From Hygrocybe punicea (Eukaryota; Basidiomycota; Agaricomycetes; Agaricales; Hygrophoraceae): a stretch of DNA of 64,000 nucleotides. Of the stretch, positions 1 to 9,229 are shown one piece after another (position 1 is the stretch's first letter; every line of letters begins with the position of its first letter). The notes under the pieces were generated by a model. It worked only from the letters and a program-made list of their open reading frames with translations, had not been told where the DNA came from and did not search any database. Location: the NCBI GenBank assembly GCA_963556145.1, contig OY744469.1:4684767-4748766 (forward strand), read 5' to 3'. Position numbers and translations under genes: made by a program.

Positions 1-1799
1 TACCCCTAACTCCCACAGAGCGCGACAGTGCCGGCTGGAATCTCGAGCCCGATGAAGTGCAACGGCGGCGGATAATGTTTTGGGAGCTCTATACTTATGA
101 CGCTTGGACGGTAATCTTGGTCTTCATCCGGCGAATCCTTTCGCTGACATGGCAGTCAGAGTCTTGTCAACGGACGCCCACCGGCACTGAATATCCAACA
201 TACAGACTGTCGATTTCCAGATGACCTTGATCCATCTGTGAAACCCTCTGGAGACGCCGATTGGGGATGTATGTATGCGCAGAAACATGTTCTTCTGCAA
301 ATCACTCAATGGCTTGCTAGGGCACGCGTGGAAGTTCCGTTACTCTGCAAGCTGCTTGTCGATATCGGTACAGCACGCATTTAGCACCAAGGCCGCGCCG
401 TATGCGACACTTCTCGAATTGGACAAGAGGATCCGCAAGTTTCCGCTGCCGCCTCACCTGCAGTCTCCCTTCCAGGCGTCAGACATTGGTCGAGCGTGGT
501 CGAGCGACCCGTCTCGGGCAATGCAGCAGTATTGCGCCGTTTGCGAAAGGGAATCCAGTGGGTTTGTTAGCTGTACGCTGTCGTTCCGTCTAACCCCGCA
601 CCTCTTAGATCTCTTATATATGCACAGGAGTTACTTTGCACAGGCTATCCGAGAAGATTCTCAGAATCCACTGCGGCACAAATACGCACCCTCCGTCATA
701 GCCACGTACCGCAGCGCTTGCAGGGTTATCTTGAGCCTCAAAGGACTATACGTAATTCATCCCGTGCTCTCCAGTCGCATCTGGTTTTTCTGGTCTGGAA
801 TTTTTTCTTCCTGCGTAAGTGGTTGCGTTTTGTAAACTTGTGGACAAATGAGTGAACCCGCAACATCCGGAGACAGATCGTACTGGGTGCGCTCGTCGTA
901 GAAAGCCCCGGTTGCACACTTTCTCGGGATGCATTGAATGAGTTGGAACAAACTCTCGCCTTCTATGACGAAGGTTCAAGGCCCTGTCGACCACCTTCTA
1001 CTCTTGTAAACGATTCTTTTTCATAGTTGGCATTCTTTGGCTGTTAATATGCTTTTTTTTATACCTCTCCCTTCCCCAGGCTATGCTCCAGAAACTCCGG
1101 CAGCGGGCGTCTGCAACCTTTACGGCCTTCCACACGGGTATCGCAAACACACACGTGACCACGCACAAAGTGTCCGATGACCCAGGTGCCCCAGACGAGC
1201 TTGAAGTGCTCGAGGGGCGGACGAGCGTCATCGGTAATAAGTCACCTGGCAACACGCCCCAGTCAAACCCCACGTCCTCACCAGGTCCGCATCCGAACTT
1301 CCGCGCCTCAAGCGAGGACAGCAGTGTGGGGAGCCAGCAGGAGGATGCGCCGATGGAATACAGTGACTACTTCGTCGGGTCAGGCTTTGAGCAGACGGCA
1401 TACGAGGTGGGACCGCCGACTACCGATGTAAGGGAATACGCGTACTTTGTGCCAGCGGAACCACCGGTGGGTGTTCTACAGGGGAGAGCGGACACCACGG
1501 TTCTTGATCTCGGCTACAACAAACAGGGTTTCATGGCGACACCGAGGTATGTGGATTCAGGTGCGTTGGAGTATCTGCATATGAGGCAGCTGCCCGCGGC
1601 CTACCACCAAAACACGGGCGTTGGACTCCCGCATCTGAGCGATACGATGGGTCACCTGGTATCGGGGTACCCTACGGCCCAGAAAAATCCTTTGGACGAT
1701 CCTAATACGTTGGATCTACGGATGGGGAACCAGCAGAATCAGGAAGATATATGGAGGAAATTTATCCATCAACTGGGCCTCCAGGGTTCAAATCCGTAG
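1..1799 (+). CDS. Fungal-specific transcription factor, C-terminal part (5' end outside window)
   Basis: This is the 3' portion of a gene for a Zn(II)2Cys6-type regulator; the DNA-binding N-terminus would lie left of the window. Exons that join in frame are 19-110, 160-268, 321-557, 609-814, 877-1005 and 1080-1799, with introns of 49-74 bp that all start GT and end AG. The first exon encodes RRRIMFWELYTYDAW, and later exons encode GRPPALNIQHTDCRFPDD, LLYMHRSYFAQA and HPVLSSRIWFFWSGIF. These are typical of the middle homology region (Fungal_trans domain) of basidiomycete regulators. The last 240 residues are Ser/Pro/Gly-rich and acidic, as expected of a disordered activation tail, and end at TAG 1797-1799. 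The frame is open throughout, so the gene looks intact here. The target pathway cannot be inferred. Confidence 0.85.
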
Positions 1800-2310
1800 T
1801 TAGTAGCGCAGCATTGCCTCGACCCTTAGTTTACTTTATGTACGGAATCTCAAACGATAGTGACAACAGTGGTGATGTTTGCTTATGCATACATGATGAA
1901 GGCAGATGTTTCTATCTGACGATTTGTCCCTTATGTACAGATGTTAAGTCTTCTGTTTTATTTTAGTTGTCGTCGATATTCAACCGTCAATCAAAGTTGG
2001 AAACGGGCACAGCAATGTAAGGAAGATACAACTACAATCCCAATTGCACCCAGGATTGTCTTGCCTGTACCAGGCTTCATGGCGGCAGATTGCATGTATG
2101 AGAACCAGCTACCGCGTCGAACCACAGCTCCCCAGAAAGGACGTTGAGCCCAGGCGGCAGCCGAGCCTGTTAAGGGTTAATTGGGCAAATGTAATTATTG
2201 CGGCGTATCCTGACCTTTAAGTTTAACGGAACCGGCTGGCCCAAACCCAGGCGCGGGATAAGAAGGATGGTAACTGCAAAGAGTATTGTCAAGGACAGGG
2301 TGCTGTTCCG
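1800..2310. other. Intergenic region, no gene seen
   Basis: This is probably the 3' UTR of the transcription factor gene followed by spacer. I see no convincing coding frame, repeat or RNA gene. Confidence 0.5.
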
Positions 2311-2652
2311 CTAAATCACCTGGAAGGTATCAAATGAAACTTCACAGCCGATAAACAAGGGAAATATGATGTACCAGTGATGACCAGTTGTTCCACGTGT
2401 GGTCTGGTCTGGCTGAAGTGCGACCTGAAAGCCTTCCTCCACCTTCGCCATAACGGCGGAAACCAACAACTTGCGCTCTTCGTGGCTTGGAGCCCTGTCG
2501 GGTGAAGGGAATTCCGCTTTCAGATCTTCCAAGATGATTGTGAACAAATTTGTCAGCTCCTCCGACAGTTCATCCAAGCTAATGCCCTTTGTCGATGCAG
2601 CATCTTCTACCGCCAGCCGAAACATCCTCGATCCGGTAAGGAGTTGACTCAT
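2311..2652 (-). CDS. Hypothetical protein, 113 codons (doubtful)
   Basis: This is an uninterrupted frame from an ATG at 2652 to a stop at 2311. The first 75 residues look protein-like, with an acidic amphipathic stretch (SLDELSEELTNLF) followed by EERKLLVSAVMAKVEEGF, which could form helices. The C-terminal 30 residues look random, so the real gene may splice out before them. I recognise no domain. It lies between the transcription factor gene and the repeat flanking the CRN locus. It could be a small host gene, a remnant or a chance ORF. Confidence 0.3.
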   Translation of the reverse strand: MSQLLTGSRMFRLAVEDAASTKGISLDELSEELTNLFTIILEDLKAEFPSPDRAPSHEERKLLVSAVMAKVEEGFQVALQPDQTTRGTTGHHWYIIFPLFIGCEVSFDTFQVI

Positions 2653-2821
2653 TGTTTCGTTGCAGTGGCAGCATTCTGATACGAAAAGCCGGTTATGAGT
2701 GTACTTTTGCGCGTGAGAGCCGAGGGATTTAGCCGTCTCCCAGAAATTGGCTGGATGTTCTGCCTCTTCGGCTTATGGGAGAGGGTTGAACAGGTTTAGT
2801 GAGGTCGAGAACTTGTTTAAC

Positions 2822-3060
2822 AAGTAACTAGCGTGTACGTGAGCATGACAATGATCGATGAAAATAGATGGTACTACCTTTCACTGGCAGGTTCCAACCC
2901 AACCCAAAATTCTGCTAACGGGGCTTAGTAAAAACATTTCGGAACTGTGAATATTGCGAAAAGGGCTAGGCCCAAAGCAGTTGCCAGTGATATTGGACGT
3001 GGTAATATGTTGACGGTAGTCTTTCATAGTCAGATCAAGAAGTGACTCAGGCTGCGAGAG
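2822..3060 (+). repeat. Left member of an inverted repeat flanking the CRN gene
   Basis: About 240 bp starting AAGTAACTAGCGTGTACG, which matches the reverse complement of 5561-5810 at roughly 85-90% by eye. The two copies bracket the CRN gene. The same sequence occurs once more near 50730-50960, beside the second CRN copy. No target-site duplication is clear at the outer edges. Confidence 0.75.
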
Positions 3061-3163
3061 CACTCGGAATAGAGCACTCGGAATAGGGATAAGCCTCGGT
3101 CGCCGGACCTTGCCGATGTGGTCACGCCATGTCTCCTAACACCACCGTGTTCCCAACACCACT

Positions 3164-5395
3164 ATGTCTGACGGTTCAATTCGACTGTGGTGCCTCATCA
3201 ATGGCGAGTCCAAGCCCTTCAAGGTCACATCAGAGACGGATAGCGACCTCTACGACCTCAAGAAGCTCGTCATCAAGGAAGAGATCGGAGCCAATAGCAC
3301 AATTCTTGCTAAGGACATTGTGCTTTGGAAGGTGCGCATAAAGGCTGCGAATCCAGGTTTAAACACTGCAACTAATTGTCGCTAGCTCAACGAACCGATT
3401 CCTATCAAACCAAAAGACGCCTTCATCAAACGTGTACCGAAACTTGGTACTGATGCCTTTGTCGAGTTGGGAGTGACGGATCTTGTGTCGGATGTCTTTC
3501 CCAGTACTCCAAAGAATCATTTGCACATTCTAGTGCAGCTCCCGCGTCTGCCAGATGCTTGTGAGTGCTGGTTTTCATTTAACCCTCTATCGCCCATCAA
3601 ATTCATGCTTCTAATCGGTTTCCTCGCTCCATTAGTGTCGTCCATCCCAATGTTGAGAACGGGTTCAAATCCACCAGTCATTCAAGGCACGTTCAGCTTT
3701 AGTTTGAAAATATTACTGCTTATCACTCTCTCCAGGACATTGGACTCCACGTCAAGCTACCGTTGATTCCTTGTATGCAAGGCTGGTCTGGTCTCGTCTC
3801 ATCCAAGTGCGTTACGGACCTTCCTAATGCTCCTCGTTTAACACATTTAACATTTATTTATACAGGTTCGTGGGACACCAGGTAGTGGCAAGACGACACT
3901 CATGGAATTGCTGCACGACCACATTCTCAAACATGATCGTGCAGCGACCGTAGAGGTCATCAAGGGATGGCGCAGAGAAGAAGGAACCACAATCCAGGAA
4001 CGAATGCATCAGAGAATCAAAACATACCCCTCCGCTAGCTCTAATAAACTTTACCTCCTCTTCGATAACGCTCAAGATACCTACTGGGATAGTCATCTCT
4101 GGGAGTATTTCTTCAAAGATACCGTACAACATGGCAGCGGGCCACTTGCTATTTTGTTTTGCAGCTATGGTAGCCCGAGACTCAAGCCAGTGGAGTATGA
4201 AGAAGGGGTTCCACCTATCCTACCGCCCAGCTCACGTATATCCTTATCTCCTTATTACGATGGTTCGGGTTTTCCACCAATCTGTCTATTGTTCTCCAGA
4301 GAAGAACTCGAAGAGGCTGTGGACCGTTTCAGAGGTGCTGACAACAAACGCATTTGCGTGGATCAATCACTTCGACAGATGCTTTTTGAATGGACAATGG
4401 GACATGCGGGTGCGGTTGGAGATCTGTTGACGAAGTTATCTCAGGCAGTAAGCCCTCAAGTTTATCCACTATTAAATATTCCTCAGCTCTCAAATGTCAG
4501 GAACGCCAAAAATTACGAGACGGAGGAACCCTCGTCGTTGACGACTTACTCAAGATCCAACAAGTCGGCGAATTACTTTCCGGCCTTACCAACTTCTCGC
4601 GAGGGTTGCCCGCTTTCGACGAGCTGCAACAGCCCGGTGTCGCATCCGTTTTCCGAATGCTCCTCAGAGAGGGTTATATTATAGCAAGTGGGAATATTGA
4701 TGAAAATTATTGCCATCGCCTCGGCTGGGTGCTATCTGGACAGTATCAGGACAAGACCTTTTACACGTTCTCTTCACCACTTCACGCAATGTATGTTTCA
4801 TTGCGATTGGCTCCGATTCTCGTCGAATGTCCATATGTGACCATTCAAGACATGACCTTTTCAATTCTCAAGAATTTCAATCCTTCTCAGCTGTCGTCTC
4901 CATCTCGTATTGGAGTGGCCTTTTCGGATCGTCCTCTTGAAGCTCGTTATCAATTTCAATTCTATCGTGGTTTGTTTGCAGCCACTGGTGGTAGTGTCCG
5001 CATTTGTCCCGAGCTTTTCACTGCACCAGGAGCATGCTGGGGTTGCATTGATTTCTTTGTTCCCGAGAAAAAATGGGGGATAGTGCTCACACGAGAAGGG
5101 AATGCACTATCTGAACACAGTTCTTGCTTTCACCCTGGGTGTAAGTATGGAGCTTGGTTGGATTCGAATGACATGGTGGATTGCATTATCCTCGATTGTC
5201 GGACAGAAACCCCGAAGTCTGCCAACCCATGTAATTGTTTTTTTGTTCTTCAAATTTTCCAAGAACGACTGAAGCATCATTTCAGATATACCAAATCTTT
5301 TCCATGCTGTCTTTGAAGATAATTTTTGTCAGCTTACCATCCTCAACAATATGCTTCAGAAAGTCAAAGGGCCAATTGTATTGTTAGAGGGTTAG
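3164..5395 (+). CDS. Crinkler (CRN)-type protein: CRN header + P-loop NTPase + nuclease-like domain
   Basis: The N-terminal exon encodes SIRLWCLINGESKPFKV, the signature of the CRN header (Ubl-like) domain, and includes the LWKV end motif before the first intron (3332-3385). After several short introns, the exon at about 3867 encodes a Walker A motif (GTPGSGKTTL) and, near 4050, a Walker B-like strand (KLYLLFDNAQD). An intron beginning with GTAAGC at about 4451 joins the NTPase to a C-terminal region (about 4480-5230). Its motifs around GCIDFFVPEKKWGI and WLDSNDMVDCIILDCRT resemble the restriction-endonuclease-fold domain of fungal CRNs. The last exon ends at TAG 5393-5395. Known for the family: CRNs are effector or intragenomic-conflict proteins acting in the nucleus, and a transposon-related origin has been proposed. 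No stop or frameshift is evident within the predicted exons. The exact borders of the introns between 3560 and 3866 are uncertain. Confidence 0.8.
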
Positions 5396-5560
5396 TAGTG
5401 TTGCTGTAAGCTGAGCAATGTCATTGTACTCCAGTTTTTGTCTATTCCAGTTTGTCTTTGCCGTCTTTTCCGGGACATATGCTTTTCAATTATAAAGACA
5501 TTTAGCCCATGCGATTGACTGGGGACAGTCAGGATTTCAGTGAGGAAATTTGATATGCAG

Positions 5561-5810
5561 CTGCTTCACAGCCTGAGTCACTTCTTGATCTGACTATTAA
5601 AGACTCCTGTCAACATATTACCATGTCCAATATCACTGGCAACTGCTCTGGGCCTAGCCCTTTTTGTAATATTCACAGTTCTGGTTCATATTCACACAAA
5701 TGTTTTTACTAGCCCTGTTAGCAGAATTTTTTGTTGGGTTGGAACCTGAAAGGTAGTACTTTCTATTTTCATCAATCACTGTCATGTGCTCATGTACACG
5801 CTAGTTACTT
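5561..5810 (-). repeat. Right member of the inverted repeat flanking the CRN gene
   Basis: Reverse-complement partner of 2822-3060, starting 166 bp after the CRN stop codon. Its outer edge reads GCTAGTTACTT. It is followed by a short hairpin (CAGCCATTTTC...GAATGGTGGCTG, 5825-5872) that is also conserved beside CRN copy 2. Confidence 0.75.
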
Positions 5811-5959
5811 TTACAGCCATTTTCAGCGAGTATTGGAATCACGATTTTTGAATGGTGGCTGTGTCTCTCTAAATAAGGAAGCTGCTGAGAACCTGAACGC
5901 ACATTCGTAGTCCGATAGTACACAGTAAACTTAGTTTATTTTCCACTGTAGTTGTCACT

Positions 5960-6028
5960 ATGGAAGAAGAGGATGCAGCATCAAATGCCACCTCTGAAGT
6001 GGATGAAAATCTGCCAGCACAACAGTGA
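5960..6028 (+). pseudogene. First 22 codons of an unknown gene, cut by an LTR
   Basis: An ATG opens an acidic frame (MEEEDAASNATSEVDENLP...) that runs exactly into the first bases of an LTR, whose initial TGA acts as the stop. The same fragment is present beside CRN copy 2 (50500-50568, minus strand), so the truncation predates the segmental duplication. The fragment is too short to assign. Confidence 0.4.
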
Positions 6029-6415
6029 TATGCAGCTTGTCCCTTTGGGCATGGAATTGTCTCAGATCATTGTTTCTGTTCTTCGTATGGCTCTTCCGCA
6101 TCCAGCATACCTGCGAAACATCCGCGCACCTGGCACGACTTGTACGACTCTTCGCCGACTTGCACATGCACCTTCAACGTTCTCGTGACATTCTTGCTAT
6201 GTTATCGCTGGATCCTACTGACTCGGTCCGATCCCGACAAGATGAAACAGTATAGTCCACATGGTCTACGCATTCGGACAACAAATCTGATGTAGGAAAT
6301 GTAATTCCTCCGGTCTTTCCTCTTCCTTTTGCCAACTTTCATGTGATACTTACCTTTATTTCAAATTATTCACTATCCTCGCCATTCCGTCTCCTTTCAT
6401 GCGATACATTGTCGC
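6026..6415 (-). mobile_element. Solo LTR of family R, first half (split by a 16-kb nested insertion; resumes at 22479)
   Basis: Reverse-oriented copy of the 853-bp LTR family R, running from TGATATGCAGC. It is interrupted at 6416 by another R copy and continues at 22479-22940. The two halves sum to 852 bp. Its own outer flanks do not form a target-site duplication (ACAG versus CCGT), so this copy may be a product of recombination or deletion. Confidence 0.8.
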
Positions 6416-6647
6416 TGATACGGTTTCCACATCTATGACCTCGGATGAAGTGATAATAAAAGAGAAACACTTCAAAAAGTTGCGAACGGGACTTGGGACA
6501 CTCTTGACGGCAACGTGATAAAGCGCGATAAAACGTGCGATGAAATAATATAACGCGATGAAACACGAGATGACGCGAAGACGCAGTGCAGTACGAAACA
6601 GAGGTCAGAAGGCTTAGCTGAGTGTCCTAGATGACAGCGCGGTCCGC

Positions 6648-7290
6648 TGTAGAGGCTCTGGGCCGTCTGGACCCGAATCCTCTTCATATCCCACATCGTC
6701 CCCGTCCATTCCCATTCATGTATCATCGATTCCGCCCAATTCCGGTCCTCTCCGCCGATTCCGCTCCGGATACCCCTCCGGAATCATTCATACTCATAAT
6801 GCGATGTTTCTAACGACCCGGAATTAGTATGTATATAGTTGTATATGATATATCTTCATTTCCCGTCTCCTAGTACATAGCACCACTCCTCCTATCCTCC
6901 GCTCCACTCCCCCTATCACTTACAGCCTTCGCTTGTAGTACATAGTTACTACAGCACAGGATCCCTCCCAGTAGTATAAAAGATGTACTCTTATACTACA
7001 ACCATATCATATTACACTCCCCTTCGTATCATATTACATCTTATCACTCCCCTTCGTATCATATTACATCCTATTACTCCCCTTCAGTTCTATTCCTTAG
7101 TCCACTCTTCGTATCACCCATATTAGTCTTCGTACTCCACTCCCTTCACTTCCCCTCTGATCCGGAACCCCGGATTCAGGTTGGATTGACTAGACTACAT
7201 AGAAAAGCTTTACTCCTCTGATCTCTTTCTAGCAGATCACCCCTTTCCGTAGATTCCCATTCTGGGTCTACACCCGAACTCGTCCTCACA
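6648..7290 (+). repeat. 5' LTR (643 bp)
   Basis: Direct repeat of 12638-13280. It contains short tandem repeats of CTCCCCTTCGTATCATATTA around 7015-7080 and ends CCTCACA two bases before the PBS. Confidence 0.85.
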
Positions 7291-7292
7291 AC

Positions 7293-7305
7293 TGGAGCCC
7301 ACCGC
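7293..7305 (+). promoter_or_regulatory. Primer binding site (TGGAGCCCACCGC)
   Basis: Begins TGG two bases after the 5' LTR, as expected for priming by a tRNA 3' CCA end. The same TGGAGCCC sequence follows the LTR end at 24176 and, inverted, near 49097, which points to a shared primer tRNA. Which tRNA is not determined. Confidence 0.7.
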
Positions 7306-7485
7306 GAGCAATAAAGTTTTTCAGTCTTTTCATACCCTCCCCACAGTCGGCTTTGACTTTCATGATGTTTCCCTCTTCTACCTGACTCTAGTTATTTAGT
7401 TCCGCTTACGACTTCGTCCTCATCCTCGAACCTCCTCGACCTGACCCACTTCCCAACCCGCTTCCCAATTTGGAAATTCCCCGAT

Positions 7486-9183
7486 ATGACGACCGGATTC
7501 ATACCTCTCCGAGGTGATCCCTCCGCCCCGACGTTTCATGGTGACGAATGCGACCTTCCCCGCTTCTTTGACGAAATAGACATACTCGGATTCGACTGCG
7601 GACTCACGGACGCTATGAAGATTCGCTACATGCTCCGGTACCTCAATAATGACGACTACGAACTTTGATCTACCCTTCCCGCCGCTTCCGCAAAGGACTT
7701 CATCGCTTTCCGGTGTGCCATCTTCGACTTCTACCCTGGCGCCACGAATTCTATTCGGTATACGATCTCGGACCTCGATCAATTGATTAGACGACAATCG
7801 GCTTATGGTATAGAGAACAAGACGGACTTAGGAGAATATTTCCGGGACTTCATACGCATCTCTGGAGTACTATACGACAACGGCCGTTTATCGGAAAGGC
7901 AATGGAATATATATTTCGCCGATGGATTCGACTCCGACCTTCATCTACATGTTGAGGAACGACTTCATTACCTCCTTCCTAGTCATTACCACGACGACCC
8001 GTACCCGGTTGATATTTTCCACGACACTGCATTGTTTCTCCTTTCCGGTTACCGTTCCATACCGGAATCCGTTGTCACTGCAGCCGCCATTACTATCTCC
8101 AGTCCCGATTCCGGTCCCAGTCCCCTACCCGTCATAGCTTTGTCATCTCTGGTTCCGATTCCGTCCTCGATCCTGCCCACCGTCGTTCATTCTGTCCCCC
8201 ACGTTCATTCCGGTCCCTCGTATACTCCGTCATCGTGTTCCTCGTCCCCGTCCTCGTCCAAACCGGTGCCTGTCGAGACCGTTATTTGTTTACAGGTTTT
8301 GTCGTCCAGTCCCGTGTCGTCCCCGTCCGAGCCCCTTCCCGATTTATCGATGCCGGTCATTGATTCCATCTTACCTTCCGGTCCCGTTCCCGATTTATCC
8401 ATTCCGTCTCCTATTTTGTCCCCGTCATCTCCGGATTCGTACCCTCGGCTTTCCATCTACGAACTCGTGCCGGATTCGCTCCCATTTGCTTTGGACTACC
8501 CAGATATAGACATTCCGTCCCCGATATTGCCGCCATATTGTCCTCCGTCACCATCTATCAAGTTTCCGTCCGAATTGGTCGAGTATCCTGTACCCGTTTC
8601 TATTCCGCATTTGCTACCCCCTTCGTCCCCGTCACCCCTTGTCGTTTCCCGTCCCGTATCGTTCCCGGTTCCCCTTGTCGTTTCCGCTCCCATGTCATTT
8701 CCGGTTCTATCTTCGCCCATTTGGGGCATCCCGTTGTCTTTAGACCCATCATGCGGCACACCCATTACATGGGATTGTGTTGGTGTCAGTACTCCGGTTC
8801 TCGATTTTATATTATTCCTCGTTTCCGTCTTCATTCTACTTTGTCATCGCATTTTTGACCTCCGCCCCCTCGACACCTCGCTCGAATATTTGCAAGAAGT
8901 TCTACGCCTCCTCTCGTCGTTCCGCCTTCGACCTTCTTTCAGAAACTCCTGTGGGGATATAGAGTCGTTTCCGTCGCCTATTTTTGTGTTTTCATCCTCC
9001 ATTCCGCTTTCCGTTGCTGTTGCCGTTTCATATTTATTTACTTCTTTATTTCCATTTCTAGTTTCCTTTATTTCCCACCATTTCCAGACGTTTTCCGTTT
9101 CCGTTGTGTTCCGGTGCCATCCTCCACCTCGACCACCAGATTCCATCTTACTTATCGCTCCATTTCTCTCTTTCCATCTATGA
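7486..9183 (+). pseudogene. Gag-like retrotransposon ORF, one in-frame stop
   Basis: From ATG 7486 the frame encodes a capsid-like region (APTFHGDECDLPRFFDEID, then MLRYLNNDDYEL). It hits TGA at 7666-7668, where the homologous gag fragment at 48.5 kb has Trp, and then stays open to 9183. The first 210 codons or so resemble the N-terminal region of basidiomycete Ty3/gypsy Gag. The remaining 350 are Ser/Pro/Val-rich and are probably coding decay or low complexity. No CCHC zinc knuckle is visible. Confidence 0.65.
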
Positions 9184-9229
9184 TTTTTATTTATGTACTC
9201 ACTATTATACATTATGTACGGTTTCCGGC

